A stretch of DNA of 64,000 bases. It comes from Kribbella sp. NBC_01245 (GTDB lineage Bacteria; Actinomycetota; Actinomycetes; Propionibacteriales; Kribbellaceae). The notes under the pieces are model-generated. The model saw only the letters and a program-made list of their open reading frames with translations, had not been told where the DNA came from and did no database searches. The stretch lies in assembly GCF_036226525.1 (NCBI RefSeq), contig NZ_CP108487.1, positions 3,720,001-3,784,000 on the forward strand, in the 5' to 3' direction. A program made the position numbers and the translations under genes. Shown here piece after piece: positions 8,612 through 17,341 of this stretch (its first letter is position 1; the number at the start of each line of letters is the position of its first letter).

Positions 8612-8764
8612 AATCCGCCCGCAGGATTGGGGAATGGGGATGCAACATGTACGGCGTCCGGGCCGGCGCGAGGCGTTGGCGCTCGGCGTCCACTGGCCGG
8701 ATGGCGCCGAGGCGCTGCCGGGTCGGCGAGGCATACACCGGAACCTCGTCCCCCCTTCCTTTGT

Positions 8765-8951
8765 GCGCGAGTGGACGCGTCTGAACCTCCCGCGAGTGGA
8801 CGCGTTATTACGCGACCACTCGTGCCCAAAGATTTCTCGCGGGTGGTCGCGTTATGACCTGACCGCTCACGGGAGGTCATAGGCGTCCACTCGCGGGAAG
8901 TTCGGACGCGTCCACTCGCGGGAGGGTCAGACGCGCCCACTCGCGGGAGAC
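8765..8951. repeat. Cluster of about seven GAGTGGACGCG-type repeats in both orientations
   Basis: Roughly 25-base units with core CCCGCGAGTGGACGCGT appear several times on the plus strand and as inverted copies (ACGCGTCCACTCGCGGG) up to the GH127 stop codon; some units read GGTGGTCGCG. Related single units occur at about 31434-31476 and 53804-53835. The last inverted unit abuts the end of the GH127 gene. Confidence 0.75.
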
Positions 8952-8953
8952 CG

Positions 8954-10855
8954 CTAAGCGAGGGGGAGCCAGACGCGCATCGCGGCGGGGCCGCGGTTGG
9001 CCCAGGCGTGATACGGGATGGCTGTGACGGTGATGGGGGCGCCGGTCGCTGATGCCGGCTCGTAATGCTCGTACAAGGCGGACCCGAGTGGCCGGATCAC
9101 GGCGGACAACCGGAGTCGTACGGGCGTGATGTCGTCCGCCGCGTGCTCCTCGGTAATGCTCGCCGACGGGTCCAGGCGCAGCTGCTCGACCAAGACGCCG
9201 TCGGGCAGGTCGACCTGCTCCACGCAATACACGAGTGGGCCGCGTTCGACCGCCACACAGCCGCGTACGGCGTCGACGCGCTCGTCGGCGCGCACAAGGC
9301 GTGGCGTCATCGGCAGCGTGAGCCGCACCGTGGCGCCATCCTCGCAGGACACCCGCAGATACGAGCCGGGCGTCGGTTCTGCCAACACACGCGCACCGGC
9401 AACGTCGACGGTGGCGCCTTCGGCCCAAGCCGGAACACGTACGGCGAGTTCGCCCTGGCCGCTGACGGTCACCAGTACGTCGCCGTCCCACGGGTAGCCA
9501 GTCTCGACGACGACCTTCATACTCCCCGCGGTGAACGTCCCCGGGGTCAGGAGATGCAGCTGTACGCCGGAAGCGTCCGACGTCGCCGCGTAGCCGTGCA
9601 GGGATGCGAACAGGCGAGCGAGGTTCGGCGGGCAGCACGCGCAGTCGTACCAGGGCAGGCGCTCGCTGGGCGCGTCCTCGCTCGAACCGTCGTGACCATT
9701 GCGCAGCTGCAACGGGTTGGAATAGAAGAAGGCGGTCCCGGTGTGGGTCATCGACGCCGCGATCGCGTTGAGCAGCGCGCGTTCCATCTCCTCGGCGTAC
9801 CGGGCCCGCCCTGTCGCCAGGAGCATGCGCCAGCACCACTGCAGGGCGGCGATCGACGCGCAGGTCTCGGCATACGCGCGGTCCGGCGGCAGCTCGTACG
9901 GATCGCCGTACGCCTCGTCGCGGTGCCGGGAGCCGTGCCCGCCGGTGATGTACATCTTGGTGCCGAAGGCGCTTTCCCACAGCTGCTCCATCGCGTCGAG
10001 CAGCGTCTGGTCGCCGTTCTCCAGGTACAAGTCCGTGACGCCGGCGGCCAGATATAGCTGGCGAACCGAGTGCCCGATGGCCTCGGTCGCCTCGCGCACT
10101 GGGAGATGGTCCTGGAGGTACTGCGGGCCGAAACGCCCAGCTTCCAGGGAGCCATGCCCACGCCGTTCGACCTGAAGCTCGGCGGCGCGTAGGTAGGCCT
10201 CCTCCCCTGTCTCGCGGTAGAGCTCGATCAGCGCGGTCTCCACTTCGGGATGCCCGTCGATGATCGGCCGGCCGTCTTCGCCGAAGGAGCGGACCACCAG
10301 GTCCGCCATTCGCCGCGCGATCGTCAGGAAGCGCTCGTCGCCGCTGCCGCGATGAAGCGCGACAGCGGCCTGCATGAGGTGTCCGGCGCAGTAGAGCTCG
10401 TGCGTGAACTCGGGGCGGTCGAACGGCACCTCGCCCGGCGTCCCCTGCACATACGTGTTGAGGTAACCGTCCGGCAGTTGCACCCGTTCGAGCAGGCCGG
10501 CCACGTCGGTCAGCATCGCGGCCCACTGGTCGGTGCCGGTGCGCCCGATCTCCCAGCCGATCGCCTCGAGGGTCTTGTAGAGGTCGGAGTCCGCGAACCA
10601 GAACCCCCGGAACTTGCCTTCTGGTGTTTCCTGGCCGGCCTCGTCGAGGCGGCGGAAGTTCGCGATGACGCCCGTGCGCTCCACGTTCTGCACGCAATGC
10701 GGAATCGTGGCCGCGGCGTTGAGCTCCTGCCAGCCGCCGAGCAACGATGCGGGATCCAGCTGTACGGCGCTCAGCGGCAACGGCGTGAGATGCGCGAGTC
10801 GTCGCGGCACGGCCGGTCCAAGGGTGCGAGTCAGCGCGTCGATGTGAAGATTCAC
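8954..10855 (-). CDS. Beta-L-arabinofuranosidase, GH127 (DUF1680)
   Basis: A 633-residue cytoplasmic enzyme of the GH127 family, which cleaves beta-L-arabinofuranosides such as those on hydroxyproline-rich plant glycoproteins. The GTG at 10855 has AGAGG seven bases upstream. The zinc/nucleophile set of the family is present: Glu330 and Cys332 in AYAETCAS, then Cys407 and Cys408 in CACCPPN, matching the Glu-x-Cys ... Cys-Cys layout of HypBA1. The substrate-site stretch PDGYLNTYVQG is also present. No signal peptide, so it acts on imported oligosaccharides. It is divergent from a LacI regulator, with paired operator motifs between the genes, so regulation by that protein is likely. Confidence 0.93.
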   Translation of the reverse strand: MNLHIDALTRTLGPAVPRRLAHLTPLPLSAVQLDPASLLGGWQELNAAATIPHCVQNVERTGVIANFRRLDEAGQETPEGKFRGFWFADSDLYKTLEAIGWEIGRTGTDQWAAMLTDVAGLLERVQLPDGYLNTYVQGTPGEVPFDRPEFTHELYCAGHLMQAAVALHRGSGDERFLTIARRMADLVVRSFGEDGRPIIDGHPEVETALIELYRETGEEAYLRAAELQVERRGHGSLEAGRFGPQYLQDHLPVREATEAIGHSVRQLYLAAGVTDLYLENGDQTLLDAMEQLWESAFGTKMYITGGHGSRHRDEAYGDPYELPPDRAYAETCASIAALQWCWRMLLATGRARYAEEMERALLNAIAASMTHTGTAFFYSNPLQLRNGHDGSSEDAPSERLPWYDCACCPPNLARLFASLHGYAATSDASGVQLHLLTPGTFTAGSMKVVVETGYPWDGDVLVTVSGQGELAVRVPAWAEGATVDVAGARVLAEPTPGSYLRVSCEDGATVRLTLPMTPRLVRADERVDAVRGCVAVERGPLVYCVEQVDLPDGVLVEQLRLDPSASITEEHAADDITPVRLRLSAVIRPLGSALYEHYEPASATGAPITVTAIPYHAWANRGPAAMRVWLPLA

Positions 10856-10877
10856 CTGCTACCTCTCGGGGAGATTT

Positions 10878-11005
10878 GGGAAACTTTGGACAAACGTTTT
10901 CCCGTCCGTCAACATAGGGAATCTCCCCGGAACGGTCAAGACCTCACTCCAACCTCGTGTAGTCTTTGAGGAAAGTATTTCCCACTTTGAAGCCCAAAGT
11001 TTCCC
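10878..11005. promoter_or_regulatory. Divergent promoter with mirrored LacI-type motifs
   Basis: GGGAAACTTTGG (10878-10889) and its exact inverse CCAAAGTTTCCC (10994-11005) flank the intergenic space, 22 and 19 bases from the GH127 and LacI start codons. Between them are the palindrome-like GGACAAACGTTTTCCC (10888-10903, central AAACGTTT) and GGAAAGTATTTCC (10970-10982). The layout fits a LacI-family protein controlling both directions. Confidence 0.65.
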
Positions 11006-11024
11006 GCACAGACCAGGACCGCCG

Positions 11025-12041
11025 ATGACCGACGAACCAGCCCTCGGGGCCGCCGCCCGCCGCGTCGGCATCGCCGATGTGGCCGCCAAGGCCGGCGTTT
11101 CCCTGGGCACCGCCTCCAAGGCGCTTAACGGCCGCGGCCGGCTCCGCGACGAGACCCGCGCCCGCGTGCAAGCCGCCGCCGACGAGCTGGGCTTCGCCCC
11201 GAGCAACGTCGCGCGAAGCCTGCTCACCGGGCGCACCTTCACCGTCGGCATCATCACGACGGACAGCTACGGCCGCTTCGGTATCCCGGTGATGCGCGGC
11301 GCCGAGGACTCGCTGGCCGCCGGCGAGATGATCGCGTTCCTGTGCGACGGCCGCGACGACCCGATCCGCGAGCAGCACCACCTGCGCAAACTGCTCGAGC
11401 GCAGGGTCGACGGCATCATCGTCGCCGGACGCCGCACCGACCCACGCCGGCCGATCGGCGACGACCTACCCGTTCCGGTCGTGTACGCCTTCGCGCCCAG
11501 CAGCAGCCCGGCCGATTGCAGCGTCGTCAGCGACGAGCGTGGCGCCGCCCACCTCGCGGTCGAGCACTTGGTCAAGACCGGCCGCCGGCGCATCGCTCAC
11601 ATCACCGGCCCGCAATCACACGCCTCGGCCCGCGAGCGCGCCACCGGACTGACCGAGGCGCTTGCCGCCCACGGTCTGGAGCCTGTCGGCGAACCGTTCT
11701 TCGGTAGTTGGACCGAGGCCTGGGGGCGCTTCGCGGCAGTGCAACTGCTGCGCGCGAACGAAGACGTCGACGGCGTGTTCTGCGGCAGCGACGTACTGGC
11801 CCGCGGGGTCACCGACGGATTGCGCGAGGCCGGCATCTCGTTGCCAGGCCAGATCGGCGTCGTCGGCGTCGACAACTGGGGGCTCGTCGCCGAGGCGGCC
11901 CGGCCGCCCTTGACGACAGTGGATCTCGGGCTGGAGGAAATCGGCCGCCGCTCCGCCGAACTCTTGCTCGAAGCAATCAACGGCCACGCGCAACCGGGCA
12001 TTCACGTCGTACCGGGTCATCTGGTAGTCCGCGAATCGTAA
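11025..12041 (+). CDS. LacI family transcriptional regulator (GH127-linked)
   Basis: A 338-residue LacI/GalR repressor. The N-terminal HTH is VGIADVAAKAGVSLGTASKA with the hinge helix NVARSLLTGRT. A periplasmic-binding-like ligand domain follows, with RVDGIIVAGR, a Ser/Asp-rich sugar pocket region and the family signature GVVGVDNWGL. It is divergent from the GH127 arabinofuranosidase with mirrored motifs in the 169-base gap, so the likely inducer is an arabinose-containing oligosaccharide (inference). The recognition helix differs from the second LacI protein at 20431-21465, in line with different operator sequences (GGAAA/TTTCC type here, ATGTT-ACGT-AACAT type there). Confidence 0.92.
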   Translation: MTDEPALGAAARRVGIADVAAKAGVSLGTASKALNGRGRLRDETRARVQAAADELGFAPSNVARSLLTGRTFTVGIITTDSYGRFGIPVMRGAEDSLAAGEMIAFLCDGRDDPIREQHHLRKLLERRVDGIIVAGRRTDPRRPIGDDLPVPVVYAFAPSSSPADCSVVSDERGAAHLAVEHLVKTGRRRIAHITGPQSHASARERATGLTEALAAHGLEPVGEPFFGSWTEAWGRFAAVQLLRANEDVDGVFCGSDVLARGVTDGLREAGISLPGQIGVVGVDNWGLVAEAARPPLTTVDLGLEEIGRRSAELLLEAINGHAQPGIHVVPGHLVVRES

Positions 12042-12051
12042 GCCGGAGCCC

Positions 12052-12073
12052 CCGGCGGGCCGAATCCCGCCGG
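12052..12073. terminator. GC hairpin between convergent genes
   Basis: CCGGCGGG, a 6-base loop, then CCCGCCGG: perfect 8-bp arms 11 bases after the LacI stop and 17 bases after the GH43 stop on the other strand. There is no T-run. Probably a shared bidirectional terminator. Confidence 0.6.
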
Positions 12074-12089
12074 AGGCGCCGGAGACCGG

Positions 12090-14360
12090 TTAGTTGTCCT
12101 TGGCAACCATTAGCCAGCTGATCTGGATGTCCGGCGAGCGCGTCGGTGCAACGGTGACGGTGATCTTGCCGTCCGCTCCAACCACGATGCCGCCGTACGC
12201 CGCTGCCGCGTTGGTGCCGGTGAAGAGCCGTTCCTGATCGACGACTGCTCCGTTCACCATCACCTGAGCCGCGCGATTCGCCCACGGCCAGGGATCGAAG
12301 TACCCCGCGTGCACGGTGTACGTCCCAGGCTCCAAGCCCTCGAACGTGTAGACGAGCGACTCGTGGTTCTTGGCGTACCGCAGGGTGCTGTACAGATCGC
12401 CACTACCCGCCGGAGCACTCGAGCCCGTGTATCCCCAGGTCGTCCCGGTGACGGGATCCACGCCCAGCGCTTGCTCAGGCCCGGAGTTGAGCAGCGGGCC
12501 TTCGCCGGCAGCGACCTCCGTCAGACGTTTCCAGTCCGGAGTGGCCACCCCGCCCGCGTTGACGGCGTACCGCAGGCCATGCGGGACCACCACGACCGTC
12601 CGGGTGAACGTGCGCCCGTCCGAGAGTGTGCCGCGGAGACTCGCCGGCCCTGGCTTTGCGACCGTTGACGCGTCCCAGGTGACCGACAGCTGGGTCGATC
12701 CCTTTGCGGTCGTGACGCTGACCTGGTTCGGGAGATTGCTCGTATCGTCCAGCCACACGTGGTCCGGTAGCACCGTGCTGACGGTCCAGCGTTGATAGGG
12801 CTGGAGGTCGCCGAGCTTCCACTCCTGGTCCGGGCCGATCGACAGGCTGCCGCCCTCACCGAAGCGCATCGGCATCCAGACGTACGGCGCGTTGGCGAGG
12901 TCGTTGGGGGTCCACCGGTCGCCCATGTAGAGGTACTTCCCGGCCGCGCGGTCGTACGGAATCACGTTGGTGCTCTGCGATCGGAAGGTGTTCGCCGCGC
13001 CGTCCCCGCTGATCGGGTTGCCGCGGTCGGTCCATTGGCCGAGGATGCTTTGCGCGGTGGCATACCTGGCCGGGTTGGGATCCCAGCCGGTCGCGCCGGA
13101 CGTGACCAGGTAGTACGTGCCCTCGGACTTGAACATCGCCGGCGCCTCACGCTGGTTACACGGCAGCGTGCGAACGAAGTCCTTGCCCTGTACGGCGTCC
13201 TCGGGCTTGGCGGAAAGGTACGTGTAATCCCCTCTGAGCTTGGAGATGTACATCGTCCGGTTCTCCTCGGACGAGTAGATGATGTACCCACTGCCGTCGT
13301 CGTCGACGAAGAGCGTCATGTCCCGGGCCATGCCGCCGGCCGGGTCGAACGCCGACGACGTACCGCACCAAGGCACGGAGTCACTCGGCACCCGGTTCAG
13401 CCGGTATGAGTCGATCCAGCGGAACGGCCCCTTCGGCGAATCGGACACCGCCACACCCGCCTCGGCGCGCGCGTACGTCGACGTACTGGTCGGTGATGAC
13501 GGCCCGTCGGAGTGCACCCACATGACCCACTTGCCGGTCGACTTGTTGTAGATGACCTTCGGGCGCTCGAGGATCGACGGCCTCGCCCAGCCGTCCGTGC
13601 GCACGCTGTTCGTCGACAGGTCCCGCCAGACGATCTCCTTCTGCGCTGCGGTGTATCGCCCGTAGAGCTTGGCGAAATACTTGTCGGTCTCGAACTGGTC
13701 GGGAGAACTCAGAGCCCGCAGTGCGAGCCCTTCGTCCTTCCAGTTGTAGAGGTCGTACGACGCGTATACGTGGACGCCGGGGCTGTCGTAATACCCCTTG
13801 CTGCGGTCCTCGCCGTACCAGTACCAGATGCGTCGGCCGTAGTCGTCGGTCGCGGGAACGACCTGGCCACCGTGAGCCTGGATCACCTTCCCGTTCGTAT
13901 CCCGCCACTCCGCCCCCGGCCGGAACGACTCGTAGGCCGCGGCGGAAGCGGACTCGGCGGATGCCGGGCCCGCTCCCGCCGAGACGAGCACGGACAAGGT
14001 CAGAGCCGCGAGCGTGACGGCACCTGTGGCGAGGAGCTTTCTGAGGTTTTGACGTCCTCCACCCGCCTGAAGGCGAGGGATTCCAACCCGCCACCCGGAG
14101 GTAGCAGGCTGCGGTTCGCGGATCGTAGCCGTGCCCAACTGCGCAAGAAGGCTCACCGCGCTGCCACGGCCCGCCCGGCCGCAGTCACCACAAGGTCTAA
14201 CGATGGTGCAGGTGCCGGCCGCTTGGTTATCGCAGGCCAGCACTGCAAAACGTACCCGACGCCCCCGACAAAACCCTAAAAGGAGAGACCGGCGCTTCCT
14301 CCCCGCCATGACGGACGGGGTGCCCACGCCGGACGATCGATTAGAGCTGGGCGATTTCAT
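12090..14360 (-). CDS. GH43 enzyme (exo-beta-1,3-galactanase-like) with disrupted N-terminus
   Basis: A 756-residue open frame. Rough layout: residues 1-12 from the original start, 13-103 encoded by an IS200/IS605-type element, 104-135 a signal peptide core (NLRKLLATGAVTLAALTLSV then an Ala-rich end), a GH43 five-blade propeller at about 140-500, an Ig-like domain, and a C-terminal galactose-binding or malectin-like domain. The stretch IQAHGG followed by WYWYGEDRSKGYYDSPGVHV and YASYDLYNWKDEGLALR is typical of GH43 subfamilies 24/34, which include exo-beta-1,3-galactanases acting on arabinogalactan. The ATG at 14360 has GAGGA eight bases upstream and lies 24 bases after the GH5 stop, so the two form an operon. 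The insert keeps the frame but places about 100 residues before the signal peptide, so export may be lost unless an internal start is used. Confidence 0.85.
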   Translation of the reverse strand: MKSPSSNRSSGVGTPSVMAGRKRRSLLLGFCRGRRVRFAVLACDNQAAGTCTIVRPCGDCGRAGRGSAVSLLAQLGTATIREPQPATSGWRVGIPRLQAGGGRQNLRKLLATGAVTLAALTLSVLVSAGAGPASAESASAAAYESFRPGAEWRDTNGKVIQAHGGQVVPATDDYGRRIWYWYGEDRSKGYYDSPGVHVYASYDLYNWKDEGLALRALSSPDQFETDKYFAKLYGRYTAAQKEIVWRDLSTNSVRTDGWARPSILERPKVIYNKSTGKWVMWVHSDGPSSPTSTSTYARAEAGVAVSDSPKGPFRWIDSYRLNRVPSDSVPWCGTSSAFDPAGGMARDMTLFVDDDGSGYIIYSSEENRTMYISKLRGDYTYLSAKPEDAVQGKDFVRTLPCNQREAPAMFKSEGTYYLVTSGATGWDPNPARYATAQSILGQWTDRGNPISGDGAANTFRSQSTNVIPYDRAAGKYLYMGDRWTPNDLANAPYVWMPMRFGEGGSLSIGPDQEWKLGDLQPYQRWTVSTVLPDHVWLDDTSNLPNQVSVTTAKGSTQLSVTWDASTVAKPGPASLRGTLSDGRTFTRTVVVVPHGLRYAVNAGGVATPDWKRLTEVAAGEGPLLNSGPEQALGVDPVTGTTWGYTGSSAPAGSGDLYSTLRYAKNHESLVYTFEGLEPGTYTVHAGYFDPWPWANRAAQVMVNGAVVDQERLFTGTNAAAAYGGIVVGADGKITVTVAPTRSPDIQISWLMVAKDN
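14049..14325 (-). mobile_element. IS200/IS605-derived hairpin element (PATE-like remnant)
   Basis: Read on the minus strand, the segment begins near a hairpin CCCCGTCC...GGCGGGG (14301-14320) and ends with GGAATCCCTCGCCTTCAGGC and GGGTGGAGGACGTCAA (14049-14084), the hairpin and terminal pattern common at the right end of tnpB-type elements, where the omega-RNA scaffold ends. No transposase gene remains; a short Cys-containing stretch (CTIVRPCGDCGR) may be the decayed tnpB end. The element lies within the 5' part of the GH43 gene, in frame. The left boundary is approximate. Confidence 0.6.
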
Positions 14361-14384
14361 AGGATTGTCCTCACTCGCAATGGG

Positions 14385-15872
14385 CTAGGAACGGGTCCAG
14401 CGCTGGTTGCTTTCGTTGTTGCAGTGCCAGACGTCGATCGCCGTACCGTTGCCGGTCCCGGCACCAGCCGCGCTCAGGCAAAGACCCGGGTAGGCGATGC
14501 TCGTGATCGACAGGTCGGCGTTGAGCTCCCAACCCTGGTTGGCCGCTCCCGTGCAACTCGTGATGATGGCCGGGCTACCCGCACTGGCACCGTCGCCGCC
14601 GATCGTGAGGCACTTGTCGCCGTACACCGTCAGCTGCTTGGTAGCCGTCCAGTTCCACGACTGGTTGCCGCCGCCGTTGCAGTCCCACAGATCCAGCGCC
14701 GTGCCATTCGTCGTCGAGAAGCCCGGTACGTCGACGCAGCGACCACTGCCCTCTCCTCGCAACACCTCACCAGGCGGCGTCGGCGGCAGGTCGTTCGTCG
14801 GCTCCTCCGCGAGCAAGCCCCAGCCCCACTGCAACTGCGCCAGACCACTGGAGCTGTTGACCTCCAGATCGCCGTCGCCGACGAGCGTCGTCATCGAGTA
14901 CGCGTCGCCGTTCCGCAGACCCGGCCAGTAGACGATACCCATCCGCTGCGCCCGCGCCGTCTCGGTGAGCGCGCCCATGTACGACGTGTAGACGTTGCCC
15001 TCGTGGTTGCCGTAGTTCAGCCCGGCCGTCATCGGCGAACCGGCCTCGTCGATGATCGTGCGCCAGCCGTACGAGCCGATGCGCGGCCGCAGGTTCGCCA
15101 GCCACTCCGCCTCGGTCGTGTGGGAGGCCCAGAAGCCGTAGAAGTGCAGCGAGAGCAGCGTGCCCTTCAAGGCCGGCTCCGCGCCCACACCGGTGACGTT
15201 GTCGTTGTACCCGGTGCCCGAGATGACGACCCGCCCGCGGGGCACGCTCTTGTGCCGCGCCAGCCAGGACGACGTGAGCGTCACCCACTCGTCGAGCGAG
15301 TAGCCGAACGGCTCGTTCATCGGCTCGAAGTAAACCAGCGGATTGCCGCGATACCGGTTGACCACCCGGTCCCACATCGCGGCGTAGGCCGCGGGGTCGT
15401 CGACCCGGCCGTCCTTCGCGTTGTTCGCCTCCCAGTAGCTCAGGATCACCTTGAAGCCGTGGCGGGTGGAGGCGTCGATGGCGGCCTGGTACGACTTCCA
15501 CCAGTCGGTCCCGACGCTCGACGGGTTGATCGGCAGCCGGATCGTGTTGGCCTTCAGCTCGCGCCGGAACTCCAGCACGATGCCCGAGGACTTGCGGTAC
15601 GTCGTCGCGTAGTCGTCGGTGGTGCTCAGTCCGGACGGCACGACCGCGTCTGCCGCGTAGTTGTCCCGCGGATCCGCCCAGTTGACGCCACGGAACGCGC
15701 TCGTATCAGCGGGCCCGGTGCCGGCTGCCGCATCGGCTTCGGTGGCTTCCGTGGATGCGGTGGATTCCGTCGTTGACGCGGTGGGTGAAGCCGTGGCCGG
15801 CGCTGTGATGGCAGCCACCACGGCCGTCAGGGCGAGCGCTGCGCAAGCGATACGCCGAACAGTGGGTCTCAC
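14385..15872 (-). CDS. Secreted GH5 glycoside hydrolase with ricin-type CBM13
   Basis: A 495-residue secreted enzyme. Signal peptide MRPTVRRIACAALALTAVVA, then a Ser/Thr/Ala-rich linker (30-57), a GH5 clan-A barrel (58-360) with acid/base Glu187 in EPMNEP and nucleophile Glu276 in TIIDEAGSP, and a ricin B-like trefoil (365-495) with the Gln-x-Trp repeats NQSWNW, NQGWEL and NQRWTR. The N-terminal barrel pattern FRGVNWADPRDNYAADAVVP recalls the GH5_13-like actinobacterial group, for which furanosidase activity is known in some members; the subfamily is from memory and unverified. It is the first gene of an operon with GH43. Two LacI-type palindromes lie 57-107 bases before its start. Confidence 0.9.
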   Translation of the reverse strand: MRPTVRRIACAALALTAVVAAITAPATASPTASTTESTASTEATEADAAAGTGPADTSAFRGVNWADPRDNYAADAVVPSGLSTTDDYATTYRKSSGIVLEFRRELKANTIRLPINPSSVGTDWWKSYQAAIDASTRHGFKVILSYWEANNAKDGRVDDPAAYAAMWDRVVNRYRGNPLVYFEPMNEPFGYSLDEWVTLTSSWLARHKSVPRGRVVISGTGYNDNVTGVGAEPALKGTLLSLHFYGFWASHTTEAEWLANLRPRIGSYGWRTIIDEAGSPMTAGLNYGNHEGNVYTSYMGALTETARAQRMGIVYWPGLRNGDAYSMTTLVGDGDLEVNSSSGLAQLQWGWGLLAEEPTNDLPPTPPGEVLRGEGSGRCVDVPGFSTTNGTALDLWDCNGGGNQSWNWTATKQLTVYGDKCLTIGGDGASAGSPAIITSCTGAANQGWELNADLSITSIAYPGLCLSAAGAGTGNGTAIDVWHCNNESNQRWTRS

Positions 15873-15928
15873 GCGATCTCCTCTCGAGCGATGCCCGAAG
15901 GCCTCGCTTGATCCGGGTTGAGCGGCTC

Positions 15929-15979
15929 ATGTTTGCGTAAACATCGGCCTCGGTCTACAGCCAATGTTTGCGTTAACAT
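15929..15979. promoter_or_regulatory. Double LacI-type operator before the GH5-GH43 operon
   Basis: ATGTTTGCGTAAACAT (15929-15944) and ATGTTTGCGTTAACAT (15964-15979) are 16-bp palindromes with a central CG, 35 bp apart centre to centre. They match the pair at 21490-21539 before the LacI/ABC genes (ATGTTGACGTAAACAT), so the LacI protein at 20431-21465 is the probable binder of all four. Confidence 0.75.
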
Positions 15980-16030
15980 CAGTTGTGACGAGCGTCACAT
16001 CCGGCCCGAAGCGGAGTCCTCCACCGGATC

Positions 16031-17341
16031 TCAGCCGGCCGAGTCGATGTCCTTCTGCAGGTCATCGACGAAGGCCTTCGCCGCCTGCGCCGGCGTCTGC
16101 CGCCCGAACAGCACGTCCTCGCCGTGGCGCCGCAGAAGGTCCTCGACCCCGCTGGCACCGTTCGGCGTCACCCGCGGCGGATCGGCCACGGTGATGGCAT
16201 CGAGGTACGCCGCGGCCGCCTTGTCGGTGGCGTCCAGCTTCGGCGTGATCGCGCTGCGCACCTTCGGATTGGCGGGCACACCTCGATCGGTCAGCAGGAT
16301 CGCGCCCGCCTCCTCGCTGTTCGCCAGGAAGTCCAGGAACAACGCGGCCTCCGCCGGGTATTTGCTCCGCGACGAGATCGACCAGAACATCGACGGCTTG
16401 TAGTACGCGCCCGGCGACTTGGCCGCCGACTCCCCCGGCAGCTTCAACAGCGCGAGGTTGTCGCCACTCGCCTTCGTCAACGCGGTGAGCTGGGTGTTCC
16501 ACCAGAAGCCGAACGCCGACGTGTTGGTCGCCGTACCGGACTGGTCGAGCGATCCGCTAGCTCGTTCGACCGTCACCGCCGGAGTGGGCGTCACGCCGTC
16601 CTTGGACAACTGGGACATCTTCGCGAAGAGGTCCTCCACGGCCTTCGGCTCGACGACGACGTTGCCCGCGTCGTCGTACAGCGAGCCTCCCTGCTGGCGG
16701 GCCCAGATGTTCAGCCCGCCGACGTCCATCCCCCACGACTGCACGCCGGTGACCTTGCCGCCGCTGGCCTTCGAGATCCGCTGGCCCACGGCCCACAAGT
16801 CGTCCCAGGTCCACTTGCTGTCGTCCGGCATGGGGACGCCGTACTTCTTCAGCAGGTCCGTGTTGACGACGACCGAGTACGACGCCAGCCCGACCGGCAG
16901 GGCGTACTGCTTGCCGTCGACGGCACCGGTGGCCAAGGCCAACTGGTCGATGCCGTCCAGGCCGAGATGCGTTCCCTGCGTCTTGAGGTCGAGTAGCGCA
17001 CCACGATCGGCGTACGACGAGAGGTACAACTCGTCCATCTGGATCACGTCGGGTGCGTCATTGGCCGCCACTGTCGTCGCGAGGCTGTCCCAATAGCCGT
17101 TCCAGTCCTTGAACTCACCCTTGATGGTGATGTTCGGGTGCTTGCTATGGAACAAGTCCATCACCTGCTGCGTGCGCTGATGCCGGGCGTCGGACCCCCA
17201 CCACGTGAACCGCAGGGTCACAGGTTCGTCAGACAGCTCTGTCGAGCCACTCGAACCGCCGGAACATGCGGACGCAACGAGAACCATCGACAGAAGAAGC
17301 CCAATCAGCTGCAACCATTGGCGTTTTGTCTTTGCATTCAT
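16031..17341 (-). CDS. Sugar ABC transporter substrate-binding lipoprotein (orphan)
   Basis: A 436-residue extracellular sugar-binding protein (SBP_bac_1 type). The chosen start at 17341 gives MNAKTKRQWLQLIGLLLSMV and a lipobox ending LVASAC; longer in-frame starts would put 38 residues before the signal. Family features include VTLRFTWWGSDARH, VIQMDELYLSSYADRGAL and IWARQQGGSLYDD. No permease or ATPase genes adjoin it; the nearest permeases (21576-23359) already have their own binding protein at 23389. The start codon and first codons lie inside one arm of a 35-base inverted repeat (17326-17429), which could mask initiation. It follows the beta-helix gene at 17468 on the same strand, 126 bases away. 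Confidence 0.9.
   Translation of the reverse strand: MNAKTKRQWLQLIGLLLSMVLVASACSGGSSGSTELSDEPVTLRFTWWGSDARHQRTQQVMDLFHSKHPNITIKGEFKDWNGYWDSLATTVAANDAPDVIQMDELYLSSYADRGALLDLKTQGTHLGLDGIDQLALATGAVDGKQYALPVGLASYSVVVNTDLLKKYGVPMPDDSKWTWDDLWAVGQRISKASGGKVTGVQSWGMDVGGLNIWARQQGGSLYDDAGNVVVEPKAVEDLFAKMSQLSKDGVTPTPAVTVERASGSLDQSGTATNTSAFGFWWNTQLTALTKASGDNLALLKLPGESAAKSPGAYYKPSMFWSISSRSKYPAEAALFLDFLANSEEAGAILLTDRGVPANPKVRSAITPKLDATDKAAAAYLDAITVADPPRVTPNGASGVEDLLRRHGEDVLFGRQTPAQAAKAFVDDLQKDIDSAG

Larger units (their letters stand above)
8513..8953. other. Gene-free gap with hairpin and repeat cluster
   Basis: 441 bases between the convergent GH16 and GH127 genes. It holds the long hairpin at 8542-8611, about 140 bases without a recognisable gene, and then the GAGTGGACGCG repeat cluster. 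Short open frames here look like translations of the repeats. Confidence 0.7.

Noticed and set aside
8543-8857. Small open frames (up to 104 codons) in the gap after GH16
   Set aside because: They read through the hairpin and repeats; no motif, no conserved start.
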